Shown here: positions 1 through 9,035 of the stretch, one piece after another
Layout: the number at the start of each line of letters is the position of its first letter
How positions within the stretch are numbered: position 1 is the first letter of the stretch
NCBI RefSeq assembly: GCF_024362695.1
Contig: NW_026063248.1
Coordinates: 248,001-312,000, forward strand
Length of the DNA stretch: 64,000 nt
Direction: 5' to 3'
Source of the DNA: Pectinophora gossypiella
Taxonomy: Eukaryota; Arthropoda; Insecta; Lepidoptera; Gelechiidae
Program-made: the position numbers and the translations under genes
The notes under the pieces: model-generated
The model's input: only the letters and a program-made list of their open reading frames with translations
Told to the model about the DNA's origin: nothing
Databases searched by the model: none

Positions 1-1649
1 CGTTGTCCGAGAAGATGTTGGCGGGCTTGCCTCTGCGAGCTATAAATCTGTTAAAAGCAGCTAAAAAAGTTTCGCTACTTAAATCGGTCACAAGTTCCAC
101 ATGAACTGCTTTCACGGCAAGGCATATAAAAATACAGATGTATGATTTAATTAATTTGCTACCTCTCCCTTTTCTGTTAAGTATCATGACTGGTCCGGCA
201 TAATCTACTGCTGTGTTTGCGAATGGAAAATCAGCATGTAAACGTTGTTCAGGTAGGTTACCCATTATTGGCTGTAAAGTTTTCCCTGAAAAACGGCAAC
301 ATTTAATACATTGTTTTACGATTTTTCTTGCAAGATTTCTACCACCGATAATCCAAAACTTATGTCTTGTTGTCGCTAATAGAAGTTGCGGACCACTGTG
401 CATCAACAATGTATGATAATGTCGATAAATTAAAGTCGAGATATGATGTGACGAGTGGAGCAATATGGGATGTTTAACGTCATAAGCATAATTCGAATTC
501 GATAATCTGCCCCCGACTCGCATGACACCGTTTTTATCATCATAAAACGGATTTAGGTTAAGTAATTTATTTTTAGCAGGTAAATTGTTATTATTTTTAA
601 GTAAGTTATATTCTTTTAAGAAACTTTCACATTGTGCAAACTTACATATTGAATTTAAAGATGAATTGAGCTCATTAACTTTTAAGTGACCTGTATATTT
701 ATGATGTGGATTAAAATAATTGTGTATAAATCTTTGAACATAGGCTATTACTCTTTGTAATTTACATAAGTTCGAATATCGTTTAATGAAGTCAGAATAA
801 TAGGTAAAATGATCAAGTTGGTCTAATATTAAGTGACACTGTATTTTAAATTCTGGTAAGTCAGCCTCTTTAGCACTTGTCGGTTGTGTCGGCCACTGTG
901 ACTCATCATGATATAAAAATGGAGGACCCGACCACCACAAACTGGAGCCTTCTAGCTGTTTTGCATCTGCACCGCGTGATCCTATGTCAGCTGGGTTCAA
1001 GTAAGTAGGTACATAACGCCACATAGTAGCCTTTGACTCATTAAGAATTTCTTGAATTCTGTTAAAAACAAAAGGTTTCAATAAGTGAGCTTTAGGTGAC
1101 TTAATCCAGGCAAGGACAATAGTGGAATCACACCAGTAAAAATAATTATCAATTTGTAATCGTAGTGAGCATTTTACCTTTTCTGCTAACCTTGCGGCCA
1201 GCAACGCACCGCAGAGCTCTAATCTAGGTATTGTCGATGGCTTTAAAGGAGCTACACGACTTTTGGCGGTCACTAAACGGACTGAAACATTATTACTCGA
1301 AACTGACTTTATGTAAACACAAGCAGCATAGGCTTGAGTGGATGCGTCACTGAAAGCGTGAATCTCGATTAATAAAGGATAATCGGTAAGTACATATCTT
1401 GGAATTCTAATTTGATTTATGTAAAGTAACGATTCTATAAATTTATTCCAGGCAGTTCGAATTTCAGAGTTAACTGTCTCGTCCCACGTAATTTTACAAG
1501 ACCATAATTTTTGCAGAATTGTTTTTGCCGTCAGTATGCAAGGGTTTATCAAACCCAAGGGGTCAAACACCTGTGACATAATCGACAGTATGTGACGTTT
1601 AGTAATGTTTGTTTTTTCTTTAATGTTTACTGAAAATAGCAACATATCT
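1..1649 (-). CDS. BEL-1 pol, RNase H to integrase part (partial, continues beyond window)
   Basis: Read on the minus strand this is one apparently open frame that starts at the errantivirus insertion and runs off the window edge. It encodes the BEL/Pao RNase H region (a SDAST-type motif and a PRLEL motif), the connecting region with PADIGSRG, the integrase zinc-binding part, a VDYAGP block and an RRG..SDN block at the edge. These are hallmarks of Pao-family polyproteins, which copy element RNA into DNA and insert it. The upstream part of the same gene is at 7847-8547, with gag and protease at 14967-16934. The order and the 4-bp duplication show this was one gene split by insertion. The third catalytic integrase residue lies outside the window. 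Confidence 0.85.
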
Positions 1650-1927
1650 AGTCAAAATTGGACTTTGGTAAATTACTTTTTTAAAAAGACAAAATAAATT
1701 TAATTAAGACGTTTTATTAGCTTGGAGCTCTACATGAGACTGATTATTAAAACAAAGCTTATTACTATCTTACTTCTAACTTACAATGTATATTGGATTT
1801 CTGCTAACAATGCAGACCAGGAATTGAGGATGTTTATGTCTACGCCTTGTCAACGGGTGGCGCGACGGATGTGCGTGGGCGCTAGGCTCGCATTACTACA
1901 ATGTCAGCGCCTTTGGTAGGTATAACT
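1650..1927 (-). repeat. Errantivirus 3' LTR (278 bp)
   Basis: This matches 7569-7846 along its whole length by eye, at a constant offset of 5919. The ends AGT/ACT form the short terminal inverted repeat typical of errantivirus LTRs. The env frame runs into it and stops at 1882. Confidence 0.93.
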
Positions 1928-3693
1928 CCTCCCTCCTTAAGCTCGAAATTATCAGGGGAGTTTTCCGACTGATGATTTCGAAGCAGCCTAAAACAGATCT
2001 TATTTCTAAAATAATAAAGTACAATACAAATGATTACAAGTAAGATTACATAGAGCATAAGAGTTCCAACACTGATGTTTTCCACATTTACTGCACTCAC
2101 TTTTTCTTTGCTTTCCACTTCATTTTCACGTTTCAGGATAGCTGAAAGTATCTGTAAATTAGTCAGGTCCATATCTTCTAAGTTCAGGGCTCGGCTTTCC
2201 TTTTTCGGTGACGTGGTTGAAAGCTCAGGTATGTGAATAACTGGTAGAGGGTGCATCTGGTGATACTCTACTTGTCGTGGTTTTATGATTATTTCATTAA
2301 TTTTCACATCGCAGTTGTCATCTATGGTCAGTATATAAGTTCCTTGAACGTGATGTCTGGATACTTCCTTTTCGCAGACTTGGGTAACTAATGAATTTTC
2401 CTTTGAGTACAGTATCCAATTGTCTGGTTGGAGTGGTATTAATTTCACCTTTTCAATTTTAACCACGATAGGATGACATTGTGTGGTGTTTCCGGTAAAC
2501 TGTATAAGGTTCACAATGCATTCATCTTCCAGGTCAGGTATTCTTGATTCTTCACAAATGTAGTAATTTTCTTCTAGCTCTTTGCATGGTTCACGCCACG
2601 GCCTTGCTTTCAACCCCTTCATTAGGATATAGGGATACTTTGGGACTATAAGGGTTGTTTCATTAAAATTATTCAAAATAGGTAAAGGGAAAATTTTGTA
2701 ATACACATAATTATCATTTCTTATCAAGGGTATTTCCAAAATAAATGTTATCTGACTTTCCTTTACGTAAGCTTTCATCTCTATCGACTGCTCTAACTTA
2801 ACCAAATTATTTAAATCTACAGGGTATACAAATTTAACAGTTTTCTCTGCTTTCTTGAGCGTAGCTAAAAGTTCATCTGAATCTATAACGGATTGGTGTA
2901 AAGTTCCTAATTTACTAAAGGACACTGCCGTCTCGATCTCATCCAGTCTAATGTATAACATCTGAAAGTTATGTAAAAATAAGTTATACACTTGTATAAT
3001 CTTATCATGGTGTAATGATGTTTTTGTCTCGTTTAATTTAATCCGAAGTTCTCGTATTGCTTTGTCTAACTGGATGAAATTGTTTCTGGTAGCGTTTGTA
3101 TTGTTTACGAAAGACTCCATCATTTCAGTGATTAATGTTACTTTTCTAGAGACGGTTTCCTGGCGTGATTGTAATTCGTTAATCAATTTGTCGTATTTAA
3201 TAGCATCGTCATTATCCAAATTTCCTGTTATTACCTTAATCAATGAGCCCATAGGATTCAGAATTCCGCGCCTGTAGCGTTTTATAGGGACAAGTTGCCT
3301 AAATTTGTTCTGGGTCACATTTTTAATAAAGTTTGTTTGTGTCGCTATATCACTGATTGCTGGGGTCATTCCTTTTTTGTTAAAATATTGAAGTACATGT
3401 TTGTTAAAATTCGTATACCTATTTATATTAAAGTTTAGGTCTTCGCCTAATAAGCTTATATTTAATATTTTTATAACTAACCATTTATCATAACTAATAA
3501 CTGCGTCTCCATATTTTACAGGTAGAACTCCAGCGTTTTCGCTAAGATGATGTAGTTGAAGGCCCTGGCTTTGGGTCACCAGGGTCATCAGGAAGAGGAC
3601 GTACCTGTGAAGGACGTTTAATATCTTTAATGGGGACTCTAGCTTCCTTTCCTCTAGTGAGGATAGGTAGGATGTTCCTAATTGCTTCACCAA
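1882..3693 (-). CDS. env: Errantivirus envelope glycoprotein (Env, baculovirus F-like)
   Basis: A 603-residue frame lies downstream of and overlaps the integrase frame (3542-3693). It has an N-terminal hydrophobic segment at about residues 24-44. A furin-type site, RYRR followed by a Gly/Ile-rich segment, lies near residue 139-142. A long ectodomain with Asn-X-Ser/Thr sites follows, then one strong membrane segment near residues 540-562 and a roughly 45-residue tail. This fits the class I fusion proteins shared by errantiviruses and baculovirus F. Such proteins act at the membrane in cell-to-cell transfer of particles. In relatives env is made from a spliced RNA; the start given is only the first in-frame Met. 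The end reads through the polypurine tract into the LTR. It looks intact. Confidence 0.85.
   Translation of the reverse strand: MVKQLGTSYLSSLEERKLESPLKILNVLHRYVLFLMTLVTQSQGLQLHHLSENAGVLPVKYGDAVISYDKWLVIKILNISLLGEDLNFNINRYTNFNKHVLQYFNKKGMTPAISDIATQTNFIKNVTQNKFRQLVPIKRYRRGILNPMGSLIKVITGNLDNDDAIKYDKLINELQSRQETVSRKVTLITEMMESFVNNTNATRNNFIQLDKAIRELRIKLNETKTSLHHDKIIQVYNLFLHNFQMLYIRLDEIETAVSFSKLGTLHQSVIDSDELLATLKKAEKTVKFVYPVDLNNLVKLEQSIEMKAYVKESQITFILEIPLIRNDNYVYYKIFPLPILNNFNETTLIVPKYPYILMKGLKARPWREPCKELEENYYICEESRIPDLEDECIVNLIQFTGNTTQCHPIVVKIEKVKLIPLQPDNWILYSKENSLVTQVCEKEVSRHHVQGTYILTIDDNCDVKINEIIIKPRQVEYHQMHPLPVIHIPELSTTSPKKESRALNLEDMDLTNLQILSAILKRENEVESKEKVSAVNVENISVGTLMLYVILLVIICIVLYYFRNKICFRLLRNHQSENSPDNFELKEGGVIPTKGADIVVMRA
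1928..1937 (-). promoter_or_regulatory. Polypurine tract of errantivirus
   Basis: On the minus strand an AGGAGGGAGG tract directly abuts the 3' LTR. That is where plus-strand DNA priming occurs in LTR elements. It is also part of the env coding sequence. Confidence 0.7.
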
Positions 3694-4927
3694 TTACGCG
3701 AGCCTTTTGGAATCGCGGTTTATCTTTACTCCTTCTATCATTGACTCCTTTAAAGAAAACTACGTCTCCCTTTTTGATGTTAAACTCAGGTTCGCCTCCA
3801 CGCCTTTGTTTAGTTTTTTCTTTGGTTTCGATCATTTTCTCTGTGATATATTTGTAAAGGTGTTTCGTTCTTTTGGCATGATCAAGTACCAATTTTTGGG
3901 TGTATTGTTTTTCGAAGTTTACGTCAAAAGTACTTGAGGCTTCGGTGTGCCCGAACACAACCTCAAAGGGGGTAAGCCCTGTGGTACTGTGGATAGTTTG
4001 ATTGTATGACATTATGGCATAAGTCATTATGGAAGCGGCGTCGGTAATTTTGTATTCATATTTAGCTAGTCTATAAATTTCTATTAGTGTAGAATGAAAG
4101 CGTTCGATCAAACCAGTTGATCTTGGGTTATGGGGAGTGGTTACATGAAAGTCAATTTTATAGAAATTTAGAGTTTCCTTCATTAAGTTATTATTGAATT
4201 CCGATCCCGGGTCAGAGCTGATCCTGGATGGAACTCCATACATTGAGAAGTACTTAATAAGTGCTCTCACCACCTCAGGTGTAGATCGGTTAGAGATCTC
4301 TATAGCTTGTCCTAATTTGCTGAATGCGTCTATAACTGTAAGATAATATACATTTTCAATTGTAAATAGATCGATGAATATTTCCTGGAACGGTTTTGTT
4401 TGGGTCTGTGTGAGTTGCAGTTCTGGTTTTAATGGTTTACGGTCGTATTTCAATTTTTTGCAAGCTTCACAACTGTTTATAACGCTAGCTACTATAAGAT
4501 CCATGTTATACCAAAAATATGTTCGTTTCAGATGCATCAAGGTTTCCTTAATTCCACGGTGGCATGTTTTCCCTTGATGATATTTCAGGACGATTGCTCT
4601 TTGCTCATCCTCATCTTCAATGAATATAACTCGCTCTGTACATTCATACAGTCGAACTGTATCTTTTCTGAATAGGGAAATTACAGCTTCGGTAAACTGT
4701 TTTCGATGTATTGGTTCCTCAAAATATATAAAGTATTTAATTTTTGGTTTAATATATTCTTTTAGGAATTGTTTAACTAAAGCGGGTTCATTTACTGGTA
4801 AGAAAATTTCCAAAATTTTTTGTTTGCTGTTTGACATATTTTTGACTTGTAATTCCTTCCTATTCCAACTGAAAACGAGAATCTGATGGGGCTTCGTGTC
4901 TATGGCTTCTCGAAGAATGGGGATTCC
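3542..4927 (-). CDS. Errantivirus integrase (pol remnant, 5' part deleted)
   Basis: The frame is open from about 4927, with its first Met at 4837. It encodes a complete-looking integrase: an HHCC zinc region ending CEACKK, catalytic D in FIDLF, D in SDPGSEF and E in GLIERFH, then a basic C-terminal region. The frame starts directly after the protease stop and in a different phase. The roughly 450-500 residues of reverse transcriptase and RNase H normally found upstream are missing. The integrase would insert the cDNA copy, but with no start of its own it is probably not expressed as normal Gag-Pol. Confidence 0.85.
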   Translation of the reverse strand, partial: GIPILREAIDTKPHQILVFSWNRKELQVKNMSNSKQKILEIFLPVNEPALVKQFLKEYIKPKIKYFIYFEEPIHRKQFTEAVISLFRKDTVRLYECTERVIFIEDEDEQRAIVLKYHQGKTCHRGIKETLMHLKRTYFWYNMDLIVASVINSCEACKKLKYDRKPLKPELQLTQTQTKPFQEIFIDLFTIENVYYLTVIDAFSKLGQAIEISNRSTPEVVRALIKYFSMYGVPSRISSDPGSEFNNNLMKETLNFYKIDFHVTTPHNPRSTGLIERFHSTLIEIYRLAKYEYKITDAASIMTYAIMSYNQTIHSTTGLTPFEVVFGHTEASSTFDVNFEKQYTQKLVLDHAKRTKHLYKYITEKMIETKEKTKQRRGGEPEFNIKKGDVVFFKGVNDRRSKDKPRFQKARVIGEAIRNILPILTRGKEARVPIKDIKRPSQVRPLPDDPGDPKPGPSTTSS

Positions 4928-4935
4928 TTCCGTAT

Positions 4936-5522
4936 CTATTTAAATTGAATTGTGACAAACATTTTTGATGTATTTTGAATAATGGTTTGTGCAAATGATT
5001 CTACACAATGGACTACTGCGCTGGGTGTTCTTACGCCTCCGCCAAAATCAATATGATTTATTATGGCGTAGCCATTTCGTAAATCAGTTGGTATCTTGAC
5101 TCGCGTTTCCGTGCGTGGGTCAAGTGTAATTTCGTACGGTGGGTTATATATAATGGGTATGGATACCCTTTGTGTTTTAAGTAATTGATTTTTCATATCT
5201 ATTGTGGCGTTTAGCTGTTTTAATAAATCAGAACCTATAAGACCATCATAACGTTTATCGACGTCGTAAATATATAGTTTATGTTTTCCGTTGGTTTTGA
5301 ATATTTTTGGTAACGGGATGAACACTACTTCATCATGATGACTTCTAGCATGGGTACTAATTACTTCAAAAGGTTCATTAAATTTGAATGATGCATAATA
5401 TTCGTCGGCCTTTTCTTTACTAATGAATGATCTGGTGCTACCCGTATCAATCATGAAGCGTGCGTTTAATTCTGGAATAACTATGTGTGGTAGTTTCAGA
5501 ATACTATCGCAATTTAACTCTA
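4936..5522 (-). CDS. Errantivirus aspartic protease (pol N-terminal fragment)
   Basis: A frame overlapping the end of gag carries the retroviral protease motif MIDTGS and a flap and second-lobe region ending in GLIGSDLL. The first Met is at 5454, but the frame is open upstream to the gag end, as expected for frameshift expression from gag. It stops at 4936 after about 172 codons, exactly where reverse transcriptase should begin. The enzyme would cleave the Gag polyprotein. Confidence 0.8.
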
Positions 5523-6797
5523 TTAGCTCGGTGGTTTTATTTCTGAGGCTCGAACGCGAAAATCCTCCTCTTTAGTAGAATCTTCGGCTTGGTTGCCCGC
5601 GGGATGTAATTCAGCGCCTTCATATGTTAATTGGGGAGTATTGTAATAGCCTTGCTGCTCTTCATAGTAGGGGTACTCTGCGTCGTATTCAGGTCCTTGA
5701 TAGAATTCTTCGAATTCATTCATATATTCTTCTTCATCTTGGATCATGTTATGTCTCAAGGGAAGAGCTGTACGCATCGAGACATCGTTAATAACCGGCT
5801 TTTGATTATTTTGCGGAATGCCAAATTTGAAATTTTGATTTGGATTGGTTTGCCAATAATTATTCTGTGGACGGTATTGGTTGGGTATACCGAATTTGAA
5901 GTTAGGTGGTTGTGTATTGGGTTGATAGATAGGCATACGATTTTGCTGATTCGGAATGCCGAATTTAAAGTTTGGTTGCTGCATGACGGGATTATTTGTG
6001 GGCATACGGTATTGCTGATTCGGTATGCCGAATTTAAAATTTGGAAGTTGAGGTGGAGCGTTAAATTTCGTATTTGGGTTAAACCTGAAACCTGCGTTGG
6101 GGATAGGCGTGTTAAACCTATTTTGTATTGGAGCATGATTTTGATTGGGGAATTTAAATCCTAATGTCGAAGGTGACATGACATTTTGGGTTTGCTGGTT
6201 TTGTTGTTTTGATTTATTTTTAGAATTATATTGATACTGGAAGTTAGTTTCCTCAGTAACAATACCTAAAGCAATTTCCAATGTAGTAGCTCCTTTAAGC
6301 CTTACAATTCTGATTAAGTCCTCTGGCAAGTTATAAAGAAATGCATTCAAGGCTGCGTTATTATAAATTATCATTTTCGCTGCCTTGATTCCTTCGTCAG
6401 TATGTCTATTCACTTTCGCGAAAAGAGCGCTTCTAATTTCCTGGATTCTATGGCAAAAGTCAATAAAAGATTCGCCCTGTTTTATTTTGATTGAGTCTAA
6501 TTGAATGGCTATGCATTCTTCTGTTCTAGGATCACCAAAATGTTGGAGTAAGAGTGATTTTAAATCGTCCCATGTGAGAATATCCTGACGCTCACTAAGT
6601 AAGGACGCAGCTTTGCCTAGAAGTCTGCTGGTTATAGCGTGAAATACGTACAAATTTTGATTTGAATTACCTTCACGTGCAAAAGCTTGGATGACATATT
6701 CACTTTTATTGATGAAAAGGTTAAGTAGGCTTTGATCGCCGTCAAATTTGGGGATGATGGATAGAAATTCGTTGGGGATTACCCGAACTTCACCCAT
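5523..6797 (-). CDS. gag: Errantivirus Gag with FKFGIP repeats
   Basis: This 424-residue frame begins after a long leader. The N-terminal half (about residues 1-190) is the helical capsid-like region of errantivirus Gag, with the GESFIDFCHRIQEIR segment. No CCHC zinc knuckle is present, which is normal for this group. The middle (about 215-330) is Asn/Gln/Pro-rich and carries four or five copies of a NFKFGIPNQ motif spaced about 25-30 residues apart. The C-terminus is acidic and Tyr-rich. It forms the particle core and binds RNA. The frame is intact. Confidence 0.85.
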   Translation of the reverse strand: MGEVRVIPNEFLSIIPKFDGDQSLLNLFINKSEYVIQAFAREGNSNQNLYVFHAITSRLLGKAASLLSERQDILTWDDLKSLLLQHFGDPRTEECIAIQLDSIKIKQGESFIDFCHRIQEIRSALFAKVNRHTDEGIKAAKMIIYNNAALNAFLYNLPEDLIRIVRLKGATTLEIALGIVTEETNFQYQYNSKNKSKQQNQQTQNVMSPSTLGFKFPNQNHAPIQNRFNTPIPNAGFRFNPNTKFNAPPQLPNFKFGIPNQQYRMPTNNPVMQQPNFKFGIPNQQNRMPIYQPNTQPPNFKFGIPNQYRPQNNYWQTNPNQNFKFGIPQNNQKPVINDVSMRTALPLRHNMIQDEEEYMNEFEEFYQGPEYDAEYPYYEEQQGYYNTPQLTYEGAELHPAGNQAEDSTKEEDFRVRASEIKPPS

Positions 6798-7551
6798 TGT
6801 TAATTATTATAATACACGGTACACAAAATTAATACACAAAAATACACTAAAAGAAATCACACAAATAAATCAAGTAAATCACACAATTAAATCAACTTAA
6901 TTAAATAATATGAAGTCAATGGAGTACTTTATATTATTGTAAGCTATTTTAACTTATTTATTTTAAACTAATATTGTATCTTCGATAGATACCTTAACTG
7001 AAATAGAGTCGATTTTAGTACTCTATTGGCTTATCTAACTTAATTTGTATCTTCGATAGACACCTAAACTAAAATAGAGTCGATTTTAGTACTCTATTGG
7101 CTTATCTAACTTAATTTGTATCTTCGATAGATACCTAAACTCTAACTTAATTTGTATCTTCGATAGATACCTAGGTATAGAATAGGGTCGATTTTAGTAC
7201 TCTATTCATTAAAAAGTTCTACATACATACACAGTCGATTGGTTGAACCTTTAAATATGTACGTAGAAGTCAGACAACGTTTACCCTGGAGATGTTTATC
7301 CGAATAAACGTAGGAGTGCCTAACAAGATAGAGAGGAAAACAGGAAAGTGAAGAGGTTTACTCACAAGCCGCTGCTCCGCATATTATCTTGATAGATACT
7401 CGTACAAGCTGCAACGTTCTTCTAATTAATTTATTCTTCTTAAAATTCCGCCTTTTGACAAATTTATTTGGTTCGAGGATACCCGCAATAACGTTAACGA
7501 CGTATGTGAGCTTTAGACCGATTTTTGTGCCTTATGAACTCACACGCGAGT
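6798..7551 (-). promoter_or_regulatory. Errantivirus 5' leader with palindromic repeats
   Basis: This is an AT-rich non-coding leader between the 5' LTR and gag. It contains four copies of a palindromic core, gtatcttcgatagatac, at 6976, 7047, 7118 and 7154. Three copies are followed by a conserved segment ending ttagtactctattgg or close to it. In the Drosophila gypsy element the equivalent position holds the repeated Su(Hw) insulator sites, but the sequence here is different. Confidence 0.6.
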
Positions 7552-7569
7552 ATCCTACCGGCTGCGCCA
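7552..7569 (-). promoter_or_regulatory. Primer binding site, tRNA-Ser-like
   Basis: The plus strand reads atcctaccggctgcgcca, the form of a tRNA 3' end including CCA. It abuts the 5' LTR. It resembles the tRNA-Ser primer sites described for 297 and 17.6-type elements, with one or two differences, so the tRNA identity is tentative. Confidence 0.6.
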
Positions 7570-7846
7570 GTCAAAATTGGACTTTGGTAAATTACTTTTT
7601 TAAAAAGACAAAATAAATTTAATTAAGACGTTTTATTAGCTTGGAGCTCTACATGAGACTGATTATTAAAACAAAGCTTATTACTATCTTACTTCTAACT
7701 TACAATGTATATTGGATTTCTGCTAACAATGCAGACCAGGAATTGAGGATGTTTATGTCTACGCCTTGTCAACGGGTGGCGCGACGGATGTGCGTGGGCG
7801 CTAGGCTCGCATTACTACAATGTCAGCGCCTTTGGTAGGTATAACT
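7569..7846 (-). repeat. Errantivirus 5' LTR (278 bp)
   Basis: This appears identical to 1650-1927. It is followed by the target duplication ATCT at 7847-7850. Confidence 0.93.
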
Positions 7847-8547
7847 ATCTTCCTTACAAGACCACAATAAACCTAAAGTTTTTGAGAGCTCATTATGACT
7901 TAAGTTTAGTAAGTTATCATTGTTTTTCTCATCAATAATCTGGTTAATGATATGTGGACAATTCGAATGCCATTTTCGCAAATGAAATTGACCAGTTTGT
8001 AATTGTGTTATCACACCCTTACATATGTCTGCCAGTTCTACTTCAGAGGCCGACCCAGTAATGAGATCGTCGACATAAAAATCGTGTAGAATGACTTCCG
8101 ACACACGTTTGTCAGGACAGTCGATACTTAATTGTGATAAGCACCTGGTAGCTAAATAGGGAGCGGACGTAGTGCCATACGTCACAGTGTTTAATTTGTA
8201 TTGTTTAAGTTCCTCGTGAGGCTCAAAACGCCATAATATTTGCTGCAATTCTCGTAGCGTTTCGTTCACATTAACCATACGGTACATTTTTTCTACATCC
8301 GCGGTGGCGACGTACTTATGCTGACGTAATCTTATTAAAATGCTTATCAGATCGTCCTGCACGGTAGGGCCGATCATTTGTATGATATTGTAAGATAATC
8401 CCGATGACGTCACCGCAGAGGCATCGAAAACAACGCGTAATTTAGTGGTTAGACTGGTTTCACGAAGAATCCCGTGATGAGGTAATAGGTAAGAATATGT
8501 ATCCTTTTTAGGATTTTTATTTTCAGTCATGTGGCCTAAGATAATAT
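7847..8547 (-). CDS. BEL-1 pol, reverse transcriptase part
   Basis: This is the middle exon-like piece of the split BEL-1 polyprotein. It shows a PHHGI motif, RVVFDAS, a YGTTSAPYLA motif and the catalytic DFYVDD box typical of Pao-type reverse transcriptase. The frame enters at the element A insertion (8547) and leaves at the errantivirus insertion (7847). It carries no stop of its own. Apparent extra residues at both ends belong to the neighbouring LTRs. Confidence 0.88.
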
Positions 8548-8855
8548 TATAAGCGTAACCCCCCACTAATCGATCGTAGCACCTCCGACTTCTATAAAAA
8601 GCATCGCGCGCCAGTTTGGCGGACATTTGCTCGAGAGACGTCGAAGCCTACGGATCGGTAGAGGACTACGTTCCAGGTCACGTGAGCCATTTTTGTTCGA
8701 TATTTTCCTGTTTTTCTGTTGCATTTTCAAGCGAGGTTATTTTGTTTTTGTTTCTTTTTTTCTGTATTTAAGTGATTGTTAAAATTTAAATTCAAATAAA
8801 AAGTGTGATTGTTAGTTTTGTTTTTTTTAAATTATTATCACTTCTGACCCTAAAA
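8548..8855 (+). repeat. Element A 5' LTR (308 bp)
   Basis: This is a direct repeat of 14400-14707. A TATAAAAA box at 8593-8600 and AATAAA at 8795-8800 are the likely promoter and polyadenylation signals. Its 3' end reads CACTTCTGACCCTAAAA and can pair with the adjoining primer site. Confidence 0.9.
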
Positions 8856-8868
8856 TCAGAAGTGGGAT
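8856..8868 (+). promoter_or_regulatory. Primer binding site, tRNA-Leu (offset)
   Basis: TCAGAAGTGGGAT directly follows the LTR. It is complementary to a tRNA-Leu 3' region, starting about five bases in from the CCA end. Such offset tRNA-Leu priming is known for mdg3-type elements. Element B has the same site at 46709-46721. Confidence 0.7.
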
Positions 8869-9035
8869 AAAGAACTTCATTTGCCCACTATAGTTACGAC
8901 GTACAAAGCAGAGTAGCCCGCTTGATTTTTTTTTCGTAGCGATAACCGTTTATTTGAAATTTTGTTTACGTGTCAATTGTGTTGTGTATCAGTGCGTCCC
9001 GTGAATAAGTGCGTATTACCGCGAGTGTTGTAGTG

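Larger units (their letters stand above)
1650..7846 (-). mobile_element. Errantivirus (gypsy-type LTR retrovirus) lacking reverse transcriptase
   Basis: A 6.2-kb element has two apparently identical 278-bp LTRs that start AGTCAAA and end TATAACT. It is flanked by a 4-bp duplication ATCT at 1646-1649 and 7847-7850. Gene order on the minus strand is gag, protease, integrase, env, the errantivirus layout known from gypsy and TED. The reverse transcriptase and RNase H segment expected between protease and integrase is absent. Identical LTRs imply recent insertion. The element sits inside BEL-1 pol. Confidence 0.9.

Noticed and set aside
5631..6164. 177-codon plus-strand frame opposite errantivirus gag
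   Set aside because: It mirrors the repeat region of gag on the other strand and shows no independent motif.
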